This document shows, piece by piece, positions 25,282-33,856 of a stretch of DNA of 64,000 nucleotides. Each line of letters begins with the position of its first letter. Within the stretch, counting starts at the first letter, position 1. The translations under genes and the position numbers were made by a program. This DNA comes from H17-190 sp034435615 (GTDB taxonomy: Bacteria; Chloroflexota; Dehalococcoidia; SM23-28-2; HRBIN24): contig DAOTWZ010000019.1 in assembly GCA_034435615.1 (NCBI GenBank), positions 44,225-108,224 on the forward strand, written 5' to 3'. The notes under the pieces were generated by a model. The model was not told where the DNA came from and did no database searches. It worked only from the letters and a program-made list of their open reading frames with translations.

Positions 25282-26169
25282 ATGGCAGAGCTCAGGCAAG
25301 AGGCGGTGGAGGCCCCGGTGCGGGGCGGCCTTCTGTGGGCCAGCCGTTGGGGCGAGGAGGGGGCGCCGGTCCTGGCCATCCACGGCATCACCGGCTCCCA
25401 CGCCTCCTGGTGGTCGGTGGCGGAGAGGCTGGCCGGGCAGGCCCAGGTCATCGCCCCTGACCTGCGGGGGAGAGGGGCCAGCGGCCGCCTCCCTGGCCCC
25501 TACGGCATGGCCACCCACGTGGAGGACTGCCTCTCCCTCATGGACCACCTGGGCATCGAGCGGGCGGTGGTGGCCGGCCACTCCATGGGGGGCTACGTGG
25601 CCGCCCTCATGGCCGCCCGCTACCCTCAGCGGGTCAGCGCCGTGCTACTGGTGGACGGCGGCATACCCCTCCCCGTCCCCGAGAACGTGGACGTCCAGGC
25701 CCACCTGGACGCCGTCCTGGGGCCGTCCATCCAGCGGCTCCGCCTCACCTTCGAGTCCCGTCAGGCCTATCTGGAATTCTGGCGGCAGCACCCTGGCGTC
25801 GGCCCCTACTGGAACGATTACATCCAGCGCTATCTGGAGTACGACCTGGAGGGAGAGCCGCCGGCCCTCCGCTCCCGGGTGAGAGAGGAGGCGGTGCGGG
25901 AGGACGGCGCCGACCTCCTCGTCAACCCCGAGGTGCGGGGCTGCCTGGCCCAGGTGCGCTGTCCGCTTCTCCTCCTGCGGGCGCCCCGCGGCCTCCTGGA
26001 CCAGCCGCAGCCCCTCATCTCCGACGAGGCGGTGGCGCACTGGCGCTCCGTGCAGCCCCGCCTGGAGGAGGAGACGGTGCCGGGCGTCAACCACTACACC
26101 ATAGTCCTGGCACCGGAGGGGGCGGACGTGGTGGCGGCGCGCCTGCGCTCCCTCCTCGACTCCGCCTGA
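25282..26169 (+). CDS. Alpha/beta-fold hydrolase
   Basis: 295 residues. ATG 25282 is preferred over ATG 25249 because AGGAGG lies 6-8 nt upstream of it. The oxyanion loop LAIHGITGSHASWW, DLRGRGAS, nucleophile elbow GHSMGGY and the late His in PGVNHYTIV are present. The segment APRGLLDQPQPL lies near the usual acid position, where the Asp is less clear than in the two hydrolases at 13046-14805. It is probably co-transcribed with the epimerase. Confidence 0.9.
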   Translation: MAELRQEAVEAPVRGGLLWASRWGEEGAPVLAIHGITGSHASWWSVAERLAGQAQVIAPDLRGRGASGRLPGPYGMATHVEDCLSLMDHLGIERAVVAGHSMGGYVAALMAARYPQRVSAVLLVDGGIPLPVPENVDVQAHLDAVLGPSIQRLRLTFESRQAYLEFWRQHPGVGPYWNDYIQRYLEYDLEGEPPALRSRVREEAVREDGADLLVNPEVRGCLAQVRCPLLLLRAPRGLLDQPQPLISDEAVAHWRSVQPRLEEETVPGVNHYTIVLAPEGADVVAARLRSLLDSA

Positions 26170-26178
26170 GGCGGGCGC

Positions 26179-26208
26179 TTGACAGCCCATCTCTTCGGCC
26201 ACTACTGT
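26179..26208 (+). promoter_or_regulatory. Candidate internal promoter for the Mo-hydroxylase genes
   Basis: TTGACA at 26179-26184, 18-bp spacer, TACTGT at 26203-26208. The predicted start is next to a leader hairpin at 26213-26245. Confidence 0.4.
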
Positions 26209-26212
26209 AGGA

Positions 26213-26245
26213 GCGGCCAGCGGTAGAGGGCCTACCCGGGGCCGC
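26213..26245 (+). promoter_or_regulatory. Leader hairpin before the FAD subunit gene
   Basis: GCGGCC (26213-26218) pairs with GGCCGC (26240-26245); inside, GGTAG (26222-26226) pairs with CTACC (26232-26236) around an AGGGC loop. It ends 12 nt before ATG 26258 and probably affects ribosome access, since no good ribosome site is visible. Confidence 0.4.
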
Positions 26246-26257
26246 CGTCCTCATTCC

Positions 26258-27109
26258 ATGGCGTTCGCATACATCGTCCCCCAGAGCCTTGAGGAGGCCA
26301 TGCGCCTCTCCCGGGACTACGGCCCGGAGGCGGTGGCCAAGATGGGGGGCTGCACCGTCATGGTGGCCGTCCGCCGGGGCCTCCTGCGACCGAAGGTGGT
26401 CATCGGCCTCCACCGCCTGCCCGGCCTGGACTCCCTGCGAGTGACGGACGGGGGCCTCCTCGTAGGCGCCGGCGTCACCCTGCGCGCCCTGGAGCGCAGC
26501 ACAGAGGTGGCGAGCGCCCTCCCCGTCCTGTGGCGGACGGTCCGGACCGTCGCCTCGCCCCTGGTCCGCAACATGGCCACCCTGGTGGGGAACGTGACCA
26601 GCGCCCTCCCCGATAGCGACCTGGTGCCCCTCCTGACTGTCCTGGAAGCGACGCTGACGGTGCGGGGGCCCGAGGGAGAGCGCTCCCTGCCGGTGGGGGA
26701 AGTGGCCCGGGCGCCCTACCGCCACGCCCTGGCGCCGGGCGAGCTGGCCACCGCCATCGCCATACCGGCGCCGCCCCCTGGCCTGCGCCTCGCCTACGTC
26801 CGCTTCGCTCCGAGGGAGGCCTTCGACCGCCCTCTGGCGGCGGCCGCCGTGGCCCTGCGCCTGGCCGATGGCGTCTGTCAGGAGGCACGGGTGGCCCTGG
26901 TGGGAGCGGGGCCGCTACCGGCCCGGTCCGGGGCGGCGGAGGCGGCCCTCCAGGGGCAGCCCCTGACGCCCGAAGCCCTGGCCCGGGCCAGCGAGGCCGC
27001 CATGGAGAGCGCCGCCCCACCCTCCGACTACCGCGCCTCGGCCGACTACCGTCGCCACCTGGTGGGAGTGGTGCTCCGACGCGCCCTCGGCGAGGCCCTG
27101 GCCAGCTAG
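26258..27109 (+). CDS. Molybdenum hydroxylase FAD-binding (medium) subunit
   Basis: 283 residues, CoxM/XdhB-type flavoprotein subunit that passes electrons from the iron-sulfur subunit to an acceptor. The first FAD loop reads KMGGCTVMV and the second TLVGNVTSALPDSDLVP, matching the TxGGN..paaD pattern with Val for the first Gly. The C-terminal CO-dehydrogenase flavoprotein domain follows. Gene order medium-small-large with gaps of 9 and 4 nt shows one transcription unit. The substrate is set by the large subunit. Confidence 0.93.
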   Translation: MAFAYIVPQSLEEAMRLSRDYGPEAVAKMGGCTVMVAVRRGLLRPKVVIGLHRLPGLDSLRVTDGGLLVGAGVTLRALERSTEVASALPVLWRTVRTVASPLVRNMATLVGNVTSALPDSDLVPLLTVLEATLTVRGPEGERSLPVGEVARAPYRHALAPGELATAIAIPAPPPGLRLAYVRFAPREAFDRPLAAAAVALRLADGVCQEARVALVGAGPLPARSGAAEAALQGQPLTPEALARASEAAMESAAPPSDYRASADYRRHLVGVVLRRALGEALAS

Positions 27110-27118
27110 GAGGTCGTC

Positions 27119-27607
27119 ATGACGTCGCCCTCGGGGAGGCAGCTCATCACGCTACGGGTGGACGGGGACGAGGTGGAGGTGACGGTGCGCCCCCATCACT
27201 TCCTGGTGGACGTCCTCCGCCAGCAGGCGGGGCGCACAGGCGTCAAGGAGGGGTGCGAGTCGGCCAGTTGCGGCGCCTGCACCGTCCTTCTGGACGGCGT
27301 GCCCGTCCTCTCCTGCCTCCTGCTGGCGGTGGACGCCGTCGGCCACGAGATCACGACGGTGGCCGGCCTGGGGAGGCCGCCGGACGGCCTCCATCCCCTC
27401 CAAGAGGCCTTCATCAAGCACCACGCCGTGCAGTGTGGCTTCTGCACCCCGGGCATCCTCCTCGTCGCCAAGGCGCTGCTGGAGGAGAACCCCAGACCCA
27501 CCGAGGAGGAGGTGCGTCAGGCCCTGGCCGGCAACCTGTGCCGCTGCACGGGCTACGTCCGCATCGTGCGGGCGGTGCTGGAGGCGGCGGCCCTCCAGCG
27601 GAGGTGA
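27119..27607 (+). CDS. Molybdenum hydroxylase [2Fe-2S] (small) subunit
   Basis: 162 residues with two [2Fe-2S] clusters. The plant-ferredoxin-like cluster is CESASCGAC plus the Cys in VPVLSC; the second cluster is QCGFCTPG and LCRCTGY. All eight cysteines are present. ATG 27119 follows AGGAGG. The standard 150-165 residue length indicates a separate subunit, as in CoxS and NdhS-type proteins, rather than a fused xanthine dehydrogenase. Confidence 0.96.
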   Translation: MTSPSGRQLITLRVDGDEVEVTVRPHHFLVDVLRQQAGRTGVKEGCESASCGACTVLLDGVPVLSCLLLAVDAVGHEITTVAGLGRPPDGLHPLQEAFIKHHAVQCGFCTPGILLVAKALLEENPRPTEEEVRQALAGNLCRCTGYVRIVRAVLEAAALQRR

Positions 27608-27611
27608 TGCC

Positions 27612-29930
27612 GTGACGACGGAGACCGCCTACCAGTCCGTGGGCAAGCGGGTGCCGCGGCTGGACGCCCTGGAGAAGGTGACGGGCCGCGCCCTCTTCAC
27701 GGCCGATATCGAGCTCCCCCGCATGCTGGTGGCGCGGGTGGTGCGCTCTCCCCTGGCCCACGCCCTCATAAAGGGGATAGACGTCAGCGCTGCCCGCCGG
27801 GTAGCGGGCGTGCGGGCCATCGTCACCGGGCGGGACGCCCCTTATCTCTACAACATGGCGCTGCGTGACCAGCCCTTCCTGGCCATAGACCGCGTCCGCT
27901 ACGTGGGGGAGCCGGTGGTGGCCATCGCCGCCGAGGACGAGGACGCCGCCGCCGAGGCGGCGGAGCTGGTGCAGGTGGAGTACGAGCCCCTGCCGGCGGT
28001 GCTGGACCCCTTCGCCGCCATGCGGCCGGACGCTCCCCTCATCCACCCCCACCTGGGGGAGTACGCCCGCGACCCCAGCTTCACCCCCCTGCCGGGCACC
28101 AACATCTGCAACCATTTCAAGCTGCGCAAGGGGGACGTGGAGGCAGCCTTCCGGGCCGCCCACGAGGTCTTCGAGGACAGCTACTACAGCCACCCCATCC
28201 AGCACTGCCCCCTGGAGCCGCACGCCGCCATCGCCCAGTTCGAGCCGGCCTCGGGGCAGATCACCGTCTGGTGCAGCAACCAGTCGCCTTGGTTCGCCGC
28301 CGACGACCTGGCCGCCGCCCTGGGCTGGCCCGTTCACCGGGTGCGGGTAGTCTGCCCTTACCTGGGAGGAGGGTTCGGCAGCAAGCACGGGCTGAAGGTG
28401 GAGCCGGTGGCGGTGGCCCTGGCCCTCCACACTGACGGCCGCCCCGTGAAGCTAGTGTGCAGCCGGGAGGAGGAGTTCAGCGCCACCGTGGTGCGGGGCG
28501 CCGTCCACATCCGGCTGCGGACGGGCGTCACCCGGGACGGCACCATCATCGCCCGGCAGGCGGAGGTGGTCTGGGACACCGGCGCCTACGCCGACGTCGG
28601 CCCCCTCCTCTGCCGCAACGGCAGCTACTCCGTCACTGGCCCCTACCGCATCCCCAACCAGTGGATCGACGGCTACTGCGTCTACACCAACAAGCTGGTG
28701 ACGGGGGCCTTCCGGGGCTACGGCATTATGGAGATGGCCTTCGCCTACGAGTCCCAGATGGACAGCATCGCCCGCGCCCTGGGTATAGACCCGGTGGAGA
28801 TGCGACGGCGCAACCTCATCGAGGACGGGGACGAGACGGCTACGGGGGAGGTGCTGCACAACGTAGGGCTGAAAGCGGCCCTGGAGGCCTGCGCCCGGGC
28901 CATGGAGTGGGAGAGGCCGCGCCCGCCGGGGCGGGGTAAGGCCATCGTCACCACCGCCAAGTCCAGCGTCGCTCCCTCCGGCTCCGCCGCCTTCGTCCGC
29001 CTCAACGATGACGGCACGGTGACGGTGATGGTGAGCACCACGGAGATGGGCCAGGGCTCCAGGACGGTGATGGCCCAGATGGCGGCGGAGGCGCTGGGGG
29101 CCCGACTGGAGGACGTCCAGGTGCTGGCCGCCGATACCCTCTTCACTCCCCCGGACCGCTCCACCTCCTCCAGCCGCTCCACCTTCCATATGGGGAACGC
29201 CGTCGTCCAGGCGGCCGGAGACGCCCGGGAGCAGCTCATCAAGAAGGCCAGCGCTCTCCTGGAGGCCCACCCGGACGACCTGGAGGTGCGGGAGAGCCGC
29301 GTCTTCGTGAAGGGGGTGCCGGACCGCTACCTTACCTTCCGGGAGCTGGCAGCGGTGCGCCCGGGCGTGGACATGGGCCCCATCCTGGGCCGCGGCTCCT
29401 TCGTCCCCGCCGGGGCGCGGCCCCTGGACCTGGAGACGGGACAGTCGCCCCGCATCACCGCCTTCTGGCTCTACACCAGCCAGGGCGTGGAGGTGGAGGT
29501 GGACCGGGAGACCGGCAAGGTGCGCGTCCTGCGGGTGGTCTCCGTCCACGACGCCGGGCGCAGCATCAACCCCGACGCCTGCGAGGCCCAGATCGAGGGG
29601 GGAGTGGCCCAGGCCTGCAGCGCCGCCCTCCTGGAGGAGCTGGTCCTGGACGAGGAGGGACGCCTCCTCAACCCTGCCTTCGGCGACTATCTGCTGGCCA
29701 CCAGCAAGGACGTGCCGCCCATAAGCCCGGTCATCGTGGAGGTGCCCCACGCCGAGGGTCCCTACGGGGCCAAGGGCCTCGGCGAGGGGCCCACCACCGG
29801 CATCGCCGCCGCCCTGGCCAACGCCATCGAGGACGCCACAGGGGTGCGGATACGGGAGCTTCCCCTCACGCCGGAGCGGGTGCTGCGGGCCCTGAAGGAG
29901 AAGGAGCGCTCCCGAGAGGAGGCCACCTGA
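27612..29930 (+). CDS. Molybdenum hydroxylase large (molybdopterin) subunit, xanthine dehydrogenase family
   Basis: 772 residues. GTG 27612 follows GGAGGTGAT; the N-terminus SVGKRVPRLDALEKVTGRA is typical. Cofactor-binding GGGFGSKHG, GAFRGYG and TEMGQGSRT are present. The catalytic Glu is near the C-terminus in AKGLGEGPTTGIAAA. The CO dehydrogenase loop AYxCSFR is absent, so this is not a carboxydotroph CoxL. It should hydroxylate an aromatic, N-heterocyclic or aldehyde substrate using water. The neighbouring fumarase-like gene and CoA ligase hint at an aromatic or heterocyclic acid (inference). Confidence 0.94.
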   Translation: MTTETAYQSVGKRVPRLDALEKVTGRALFTADIELPRMLVARVVRSPLAHALIKGIDVSAARRVAGVRAIVTGRDAPYLYNMALRDQPFLAIDRVRYVGEPVVAIAAEDEDAAAEAAELVQVEYEPLPAVLDPFAAMRPDAPLIHPHLGEYARDPSFTPLPGTNICNHFKLRKGDVEAAFRAAHEVFEDSYYSHPIQHCPLEPHAAIAQFEPASGQITVWCSNQSPWFAADDLAAALGWPVHRVRVVCPYLGGGFGSKHGLKVEPVAVALALHTDGRPVKLVCSREEEFSATVVRGAVHIRLRTGVTRDGTIIARQAEVVWDTGAYADVGPLLCRNGSYSVTGPYRIPNQWIDGYCVYTNKLVTGAFRGYGIMEMAFAYESQMDSIARALGIDPVEMRRRNLIEDGDETATGEVLHNVGLKAALEACARAMEWERPRPPGRGKAIVTTAKSSVAPSGSAAFVRLNDDGTVTVMVSTTEMGQGSRTVMAQMAAEALGARLEDVQVLAADTLFTPPDRSTSSSRSTFHMGNAVVQAAGDAREQLIKKASALLEAHPDDLEVRESRVFVKGVPDRYLTFRELAAVRPGVDMGPILGRGSFVPAGARPLDLETGQSPRITAFWLYTSQGVEVEVDRETGKVRVLRVVSVHDAGRSINPDACEAQIEGGVAQACSAALLEELVLDEEGRLLNPAFGDYLLATSKDVPPISPVIVEVPHAEGPYGAKGLGEGPTTGIAAALANAIEDATGVRIRELPLTPERVLRALKEKERSREEAT

Positions 29931-29952
29931 GGCCCATCCCCGGGGGCCAGCC

Positions 29953-30804
29953 ATGACCTCCGTTAGAGAGCTCCCCGTGGAGCGGGTGCGGGAGGCGGTC
30001 CGTCGCCTCTGCGTGGAGACGGCCTGCCTCCTCCCGGACGACGTGACAGCGGCCCTGCGCCGGGCCCGAGACCGGGAGAACTCAGCCCCGGCCCGCCGCG
30101 TCCTGGACCAGCTCCTCCGCAACGCCGAGTCGGCCCGCGGGGAGATGCTTCCCCTCTGCCAGGACAGCGGCCTGCCCCTCCTCTTCCTCGAGATAGGGCA
30201 GGACGTGCACCTGGTGGGCGGTACGCTGCAGGACGCCATCAGGGATGGTGTGGCAGCCGCCCTGGAGGAGGGCTACCTGCGGGGCTCCCTGCTGCGCTGG
30301 CCCCTGGCCCCGGACGGAGGAGAGGGGCCGCCCCTGCCGGCGGTCTACACGGAGATAGTCCCCGGCGACCGCCTCCGCCTGAGGCTCATGGCCCGGGGCG
30401 CCGGCGGCGAGGGGGCGGGCTGCCTGCTCCTGCTGCCCGGCCACGCCGACCGCGCAGAGGTGGCGCGGTCGGTGGTCCAGGCGGTGCAGGAGAGGGGCCG
30501 CGCCGCCTGTCCTCCCATCATCGTGGGCGTGGGCATCGGCGGAACGGCGGAGTATGCCATGTTGCTGGCCCGGAGAGCGCTGCTGCGCCGTGTGGGAGAG
30601 CCCCATCCCTGGCCGGAGGCGGCATCCCTGGAGGGGGAGCTGCTGGAGCGGGTGAACGCTCTGGGCATCGGCCCCCTGGGGGTGGGCGGCCGGACGACGG
30701 CGCTGGCCGTGCACGTGGAGCTCCATCCCAGCCACGCCTCACTCTTGCCGGTGGCGGTGGCCCTGCAGTGTCACTCGGCTCGCCTGCGGGAGCTGGTGCT
30801 GTAG
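29953..30804 (+). CDS. Class I fumarase/tartrate dehydratase alpha-subunit-like protein, partner subunit absent
   Basis: 283 residues, the size of free alpha subunits. The three iron-sulfur cysteines are conserved: Cys69 (LCQDSG), Cys186 (ACPPIIVGVGIGGTAEY) and Cys273 (LQCHSAR), so a [4Fe-4S] hydro-lyase cluster is likely. The usual KGxGSEN loop is replaced by ARGAGGEGAG (residues ~148-156), losing the Ser and Asn. No beta subunit follows; a convergent terminator comes instead. Lying 22 nt after the Mo hydroxylase, it may act on a related hydroxy-acid or need a partner encoded elsewhere. Confidence 0.82.
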   Translation: MTSVRELPVERVREAVRRLCVETACLLPDDVTAALRRARDRENSAPARRVLDQLLRNAESARGEMLPLCQDSGLPLLFLEIGQDVHLVGGTLQDAIRDGVAAALEEGYLRGSLLRWPLAPDGGEGPPLPAVYTEIVPGDRLRLRLMARGAGGEGAGCLLLLPGHADRAEVARSVVQAVQERGRAACPPIIVGVGIGGTAEYAMLLARRALLRRVGEPHPWPEAASLEGELLERVNALGIGPLGVGGRTTALAVHVELHPSHASLLPVAVALQCHSARLRELVL

Positions 30805-30810
30805 GAAGAG

Positions 30811-30839
30811 CCTGGGGGCGGGCCGGGCCCGCCCCCAGG
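30811..30839. terminator. Bidirectional terminator hairpin
   Basis: Thirteen-bp perfect arms 30811-30823 and 30827-30839 (CCTGGGGGCGGGC and its complement), CGG loop, between the converging fumarase-like and CoA-ligase genes. Confidence 0.7.
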
Positions 30840-30858
30840 GTAAGCAGCGGCCCTCGCC

Positions 30859-32331
30859 CTAGTAGTGGCGCTGGTAGCCGGGGCGGCGGTCCAGGAGGCG
30901 GCGCACCTTGCCCTCGCCCTGGCGGCCGTAGTTGGTGAGCTCGGCCAGCTCGCCGGCGGGGACGGGCTGCACCTGCACCCGCACGCCCAGATCGGCGTGG
31001 AGGCGCACCTCCAGGTCCCGCCGCAGTGCCTCCTTGTCCACCGACTCGTCCACGTATTCCACCATGACCGTCATCTCGTCCCGGTAGGTGCCGTCCGGGT
31101 CGGTGATGCGGTCCACCACGCAGAGCCACTGGCCGGTGGTGCGGGGGTCGGACTGGACGGCGTTCAGGCAGGCCATGGGGTAGACATTGGTGCCCCGCAG
31201 CTTGACCATGTCGTCGCTGCGGCCCAGGAAGTGGTCCATGCGCAGGAACCAGCTACCGCAGTCGCAGCGCTCGCGGGGGAAGATGCGCACCAGGTCCATC
31301 AGATTGTAGCGGATGAGGGGCGGGTGCTCCCGGTAGAGGGAGGTGGCCACCAGGTTCCCCTTCTGGCCGTAGGGGAGGACCTCGTTGGTCTCCACGTCCG
31401 CCACCTCGATGATGAACATGTCCTCGTTGATATGGAGGCCCGCCTTGGCCTGGCACTCGAAGGCGGTGAGGCCGATCTCGTGGGTGCCGTAGTTGTCGTA
31501 CACCGGGCAGCCCCAGAGCTCCTCCATCTGCCGGCGCAGGTGGCCCTCCGTGTCCGGCCCCAGGAAGGAGGTAATGAACTTGGTGGGGAGCTTCTTGAGG
31601 TCCAGCCCCATCTCCTGGGCTGTCTTTCCCAGGTGGAGGAGGTACTCCGGGAAGGAGGCCCAGATGTTGGTGCCGAAGGCCTCGGCGTACTCCAGTTGGC
31701 GACGGCTGGCCGTCACCACGCCGCTGCCAGGGGTGATGGGGACCATCCCCAGGTAGTAGTGGCAGGCCAGGTAGTAGACCCAGCCGGCGTTGGCCATGGA
31801 GAGGGTGAGGGGCACCTGGAGGACGTCGCCGGGGCGGGCGCCCTGGATGTAGAGGCCACGGGCCGTCTGCAGGGCCTGGATCTCCCACTCCAGGGGGCCG
31901 AAGAAGGTGGGGCGGGGCCGCCCCGTGGTGCCGCCGCTGGTCTGGATCTTAAGGGGGATGCGGGCGGCGTCCTTGGCCGTCACCCCCTGGTGGAGGCCGT
32001 AGGGCGGGTCCCGCTCGATGGCCTCCTTGAAGTCGCTGACAGTGACGATGGGCAGCTTGGGCAGGTCCTCGATGCTACGGATGTCCTCCTTCTTGATCCC
32101 GGCCTCCGCCCACTTCCGCTGGTAGAAGGGGTTCTGCCAGGCCACCTCCATGATCTCCATGAAGAGCTGGTTCTTGTAGGCCTCGATCCGCTCCGGTGGC
32201 CACAGGAACATCTCCTCGGCGAACTCGGGGACGGGCGGATGCCGGCGGTAGATGGCCTCGAAGTCCACCACCCGGGAATAGACGGGGACGCGCAGGTTCT
32301 CAGACCCCGCCTTCCGCCACCACTCGCGCAT
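30859..32331 (-). CDS. Phenylacetate-CoA ligase-family adenylate-forming enzyme
   Basis: 490 residues, somewhat longer than PaaK (~430). ATP-binding loop QTSGGTTGRP, a second motif VYDNYGTHEIGLT with the activating Glu, and the hinge region GRSDDMVKLRGTNVYP, where PaaK-type enzymes carry a Lys in place of the usual Arg. It forms aryl- or acyl-CoA from acid, ATP and CoA. ATG 32331 follows AGGAGGTGACAGGT. It is the last gene of an operon with a binding protein and LivHMGF, 29 nt from livF, which implies that the imported ligand is its substrate. Confidence 0.92.
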   Translation of the reverse strand: MREWWRKAGSENLRVPVYSRVVDFEAIYRRHPPVPEFAEEMFLWPPERIEAYKNQLFMEIMEVAWQNPFYQRKWAEAGIKKEDIRSIEDLPKLPIVTVSDFKEAIERDPPYGLHQGVTAKDAARIPLKIQTSGGTTGRPRPTFFGPLEWEIQALQTARGLYIQGARPGDVLQVPLTLSMANAGWVYYLACHYYLGMVPITPGSGVVTASRRQLEYAEAFGTNIWASFPEYLLHLGKTAQEMGLDLKKLPTKFITSFLGPDTEGHLRRQMEELWGCPVYDNYGTHEIGLTAFECQAKAGLHINEDMFIIEVADVETNEVLPYGQKGNLVATSLYREHPPLIRYNLMDLVRIFPRERCDCGSWFLRMDHFLGRSDDMVKLRGTNVYPMACLNAVQSDPRTTGQWLCVVDRITDPDGTYRDEMTVMVEYVDESVDKEALRRDLEVRLHADLGVRVQVQPVPAGELAELTNYGRQGEGKVRRLLDRRPGYQRHY

Positions 32332-32360
32332 ACCTGTCACCTCCTGTCGCTCCGACTCTA

Positions 32361-33080
32361 TCATATGCCCAGGTAGGCCTCCCGTATGGACTGCCGCTGC
32401 ATCAGTTGCTCTGGCGTCCCCTGGTCGGCCACCTCGCCCGCCTCCAGGACGTAGACCCGCGCGGCCACCCCCAGCGCCATGGGGACGTTCTGCTCCACCA
32501 GCAGGACGGAGGTGCCCTCCTGGCTCACCTCCCGCACAATGTCCGCCACCTCCTCCACGATCTTGGGGGCCAGCCCCAGCGAGGGCTCGTCCAGGACGAG
32601 GAGCCGCGGCCGCGCCATCAGGGTGCGGGCGATGGCCAGCATCTGTTGCTCGCCGCCGCTCATTTGCCCCGCCTGCTGCTGTTTGCGCTCCCGAAGGATG
32701 GGGAAGCGCTGGAACATCGCCTCCAGCGTCTCCCGTCGGTAGGGCCGCGCCCGCCGCGAGAAGGAACCCAGGAGCAGGTTGTCCAGGACGGTCATATCGC
32801 CGAAGAGCTGCCGGCCCTGGGGGACGAGCCCCAGCCCCTGCTCCAGAACGCGGTAGGCCGGCCAGCCGGTGATGTCCTGACCGGCGAAGCGCACCTGCCC
32901 GGCGGCCGGGGTCAACAGGCCAGCGATGGCGGAGACCAGCGTGGTCTTGCCCGCCCCATTGGGACCGATGAGGGCCACCACCTCCCCCTCCCGGACCTCC
33001 AGGGAGACGTCGCGCACCACCAGGAGCCGGCCGTAGCCCACGCTCAGGCCCGTCACCTGCAGCAGGGGCTGCCCGCTCAC
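32361..33080 (-). CDS. ABC transporter ATP-binding protein (LivF-like), GTG start
   Basis: 239 residues. Walker A GPNGAGKTT, signature MSGGEQQM, Walker B LVLDEPSLGLAP, and LLVEQN with the usual Gln-containing loop. GTG 33080 overlaps the livG stop (GTGA), so translation is coupled. It is the second motor subunit of the SBP-LivHMGF-ligase operon. Confidence 0.95.
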   Translation of the reverse strand: MSGQPLLQVTGLSVGYGRLLVVRDVSLEVREGEVVALIGPNGAGKTTLVSAIAGLLTPAAGQVRFAGQDITGWPAYRVLEQGLGLVPQGRQLFGDMTVLDNLLLGSFSRRARPYRRETLEAMFQRFPILRERKQQQAGQMSGGEQQMLAIARTLMARPRLLVLDEPSLGLAPKIVEEVADIVREVSQEGTSVLLVEQNVPMALGVAARVYVLEAGEVADQGTPEQLMQRQSIREAYLGI

Positions 33081-33856
33081 GGCGCCGCCTCCCGCCGCTC
33101 CCTGGTGCCCAGGTAGACCTCCCGCACCGTGGGGTTCTCGGCGATCTCCCGCGGTAGGCCCTCCGCTATCTTCACCCCGTAGTGCAGGACGACGATGCGC
33201 TGACAGGTGGCCATCACCGCCCGTATGTTGTGCTCCACCAGCAGGACGCCCAGGCCCCGGCCGGCCAGGGCAGTCACCCGCTCCATGATCTCCCCCTGCT
33301 CCTGGGAGGAGAGGCCCGCCAGGGGCTCGTCCAGCAGCAGCATCCTGGGCCGGGCCGCCAGGGCCACCGCCAGCGCCAGGAGCCGCTGGTGCCCCAGCGA
33401 GAGGGACTGCGCCTCCACCCGGGCCAACTGCTCCAGATGCACCTCCCGCAACAGCTCGTAGGCCTCCTCCTCCACCTCCCGGGCCCGCCGGCGGTTGGAG
33501 GGCAGAGGCAGCAGCCAGCGCAGGTAGCCCCCGCCGTACTTGAGATAGCTGCCCAGGAGGACGTTCTCCAGCACCGTCAGCCGCTGGAACAGGTTCACCG
33601 TCTGGAAGGTGCGGATGATGCCCCGGGACGCCACGTAGTGGGGCGGGCGGCCCGTCAGGTCCGCCCCGTCCAGGCGCACCCGGCCCCGTGTCGGCTTGAG
33701 GACGCCAGCGATGACGTTCAGAAGGGTGGACTTGCCGGCCCCGTTGGGGCCGATGAGGCCCAGGATCTCCCCCGGCGAGAGGGTGAGGTCTACCTCCTGC
33801 AGGGCCACCAGCCCCCCGAACCGCTTGGTGACTCCCTCAACTGTCAGCGACGACAC
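33077..33856 (-). CDS. ABC transporter ATP-binding protein (LivG-like), GTG start
   Basis: 259 residues. Walker A GPNGAGKST, RTFQTVNLFQRL of LivG proteins, signature region SLSLGHQRL (LSLGH in place of LSGGQ) and Walker B MLLLDEPLAGLS with LLVEHNI. GTG 33856 has no obvious GGAGG upstream and overlaps livM by 20 bp, so it depends on ribosomes finishing livM. The degenerate signature motif is worth noting but is tolerated in some LivG proteins. Confidence 0.93.
   Translation of the reverse strand: MSSLTVEGVTKRFGGLVALQEVDLTLSPGEILGLIGPNGAGKSTLLNVIAGVLKPTRGRVRLDGADLTGRPPHYVASRGIIRTFQTVNLFQRLTVLENVLLGSYLKYGGGYLRWLLPLPSNRRRAREVEEEAYELLREVHLEQLARVEAQSLSLGHQRLLALAVALAARPRMLLLDEPLAGLSSQEQGEIMERVTALAGRGLGVLLVEHNIRAVMATCQRIVVLHYGVKIAEGLPREIAENPTVREVYLGTRERREAAP

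Noticed and set aside
26258..29930. Aerobic CO dehydrogenase
   Set aside because: The large subunit lacks the AYxCSFR loop and resembles xanthine or hydroxybenzoyl-CoA-type enzymes.
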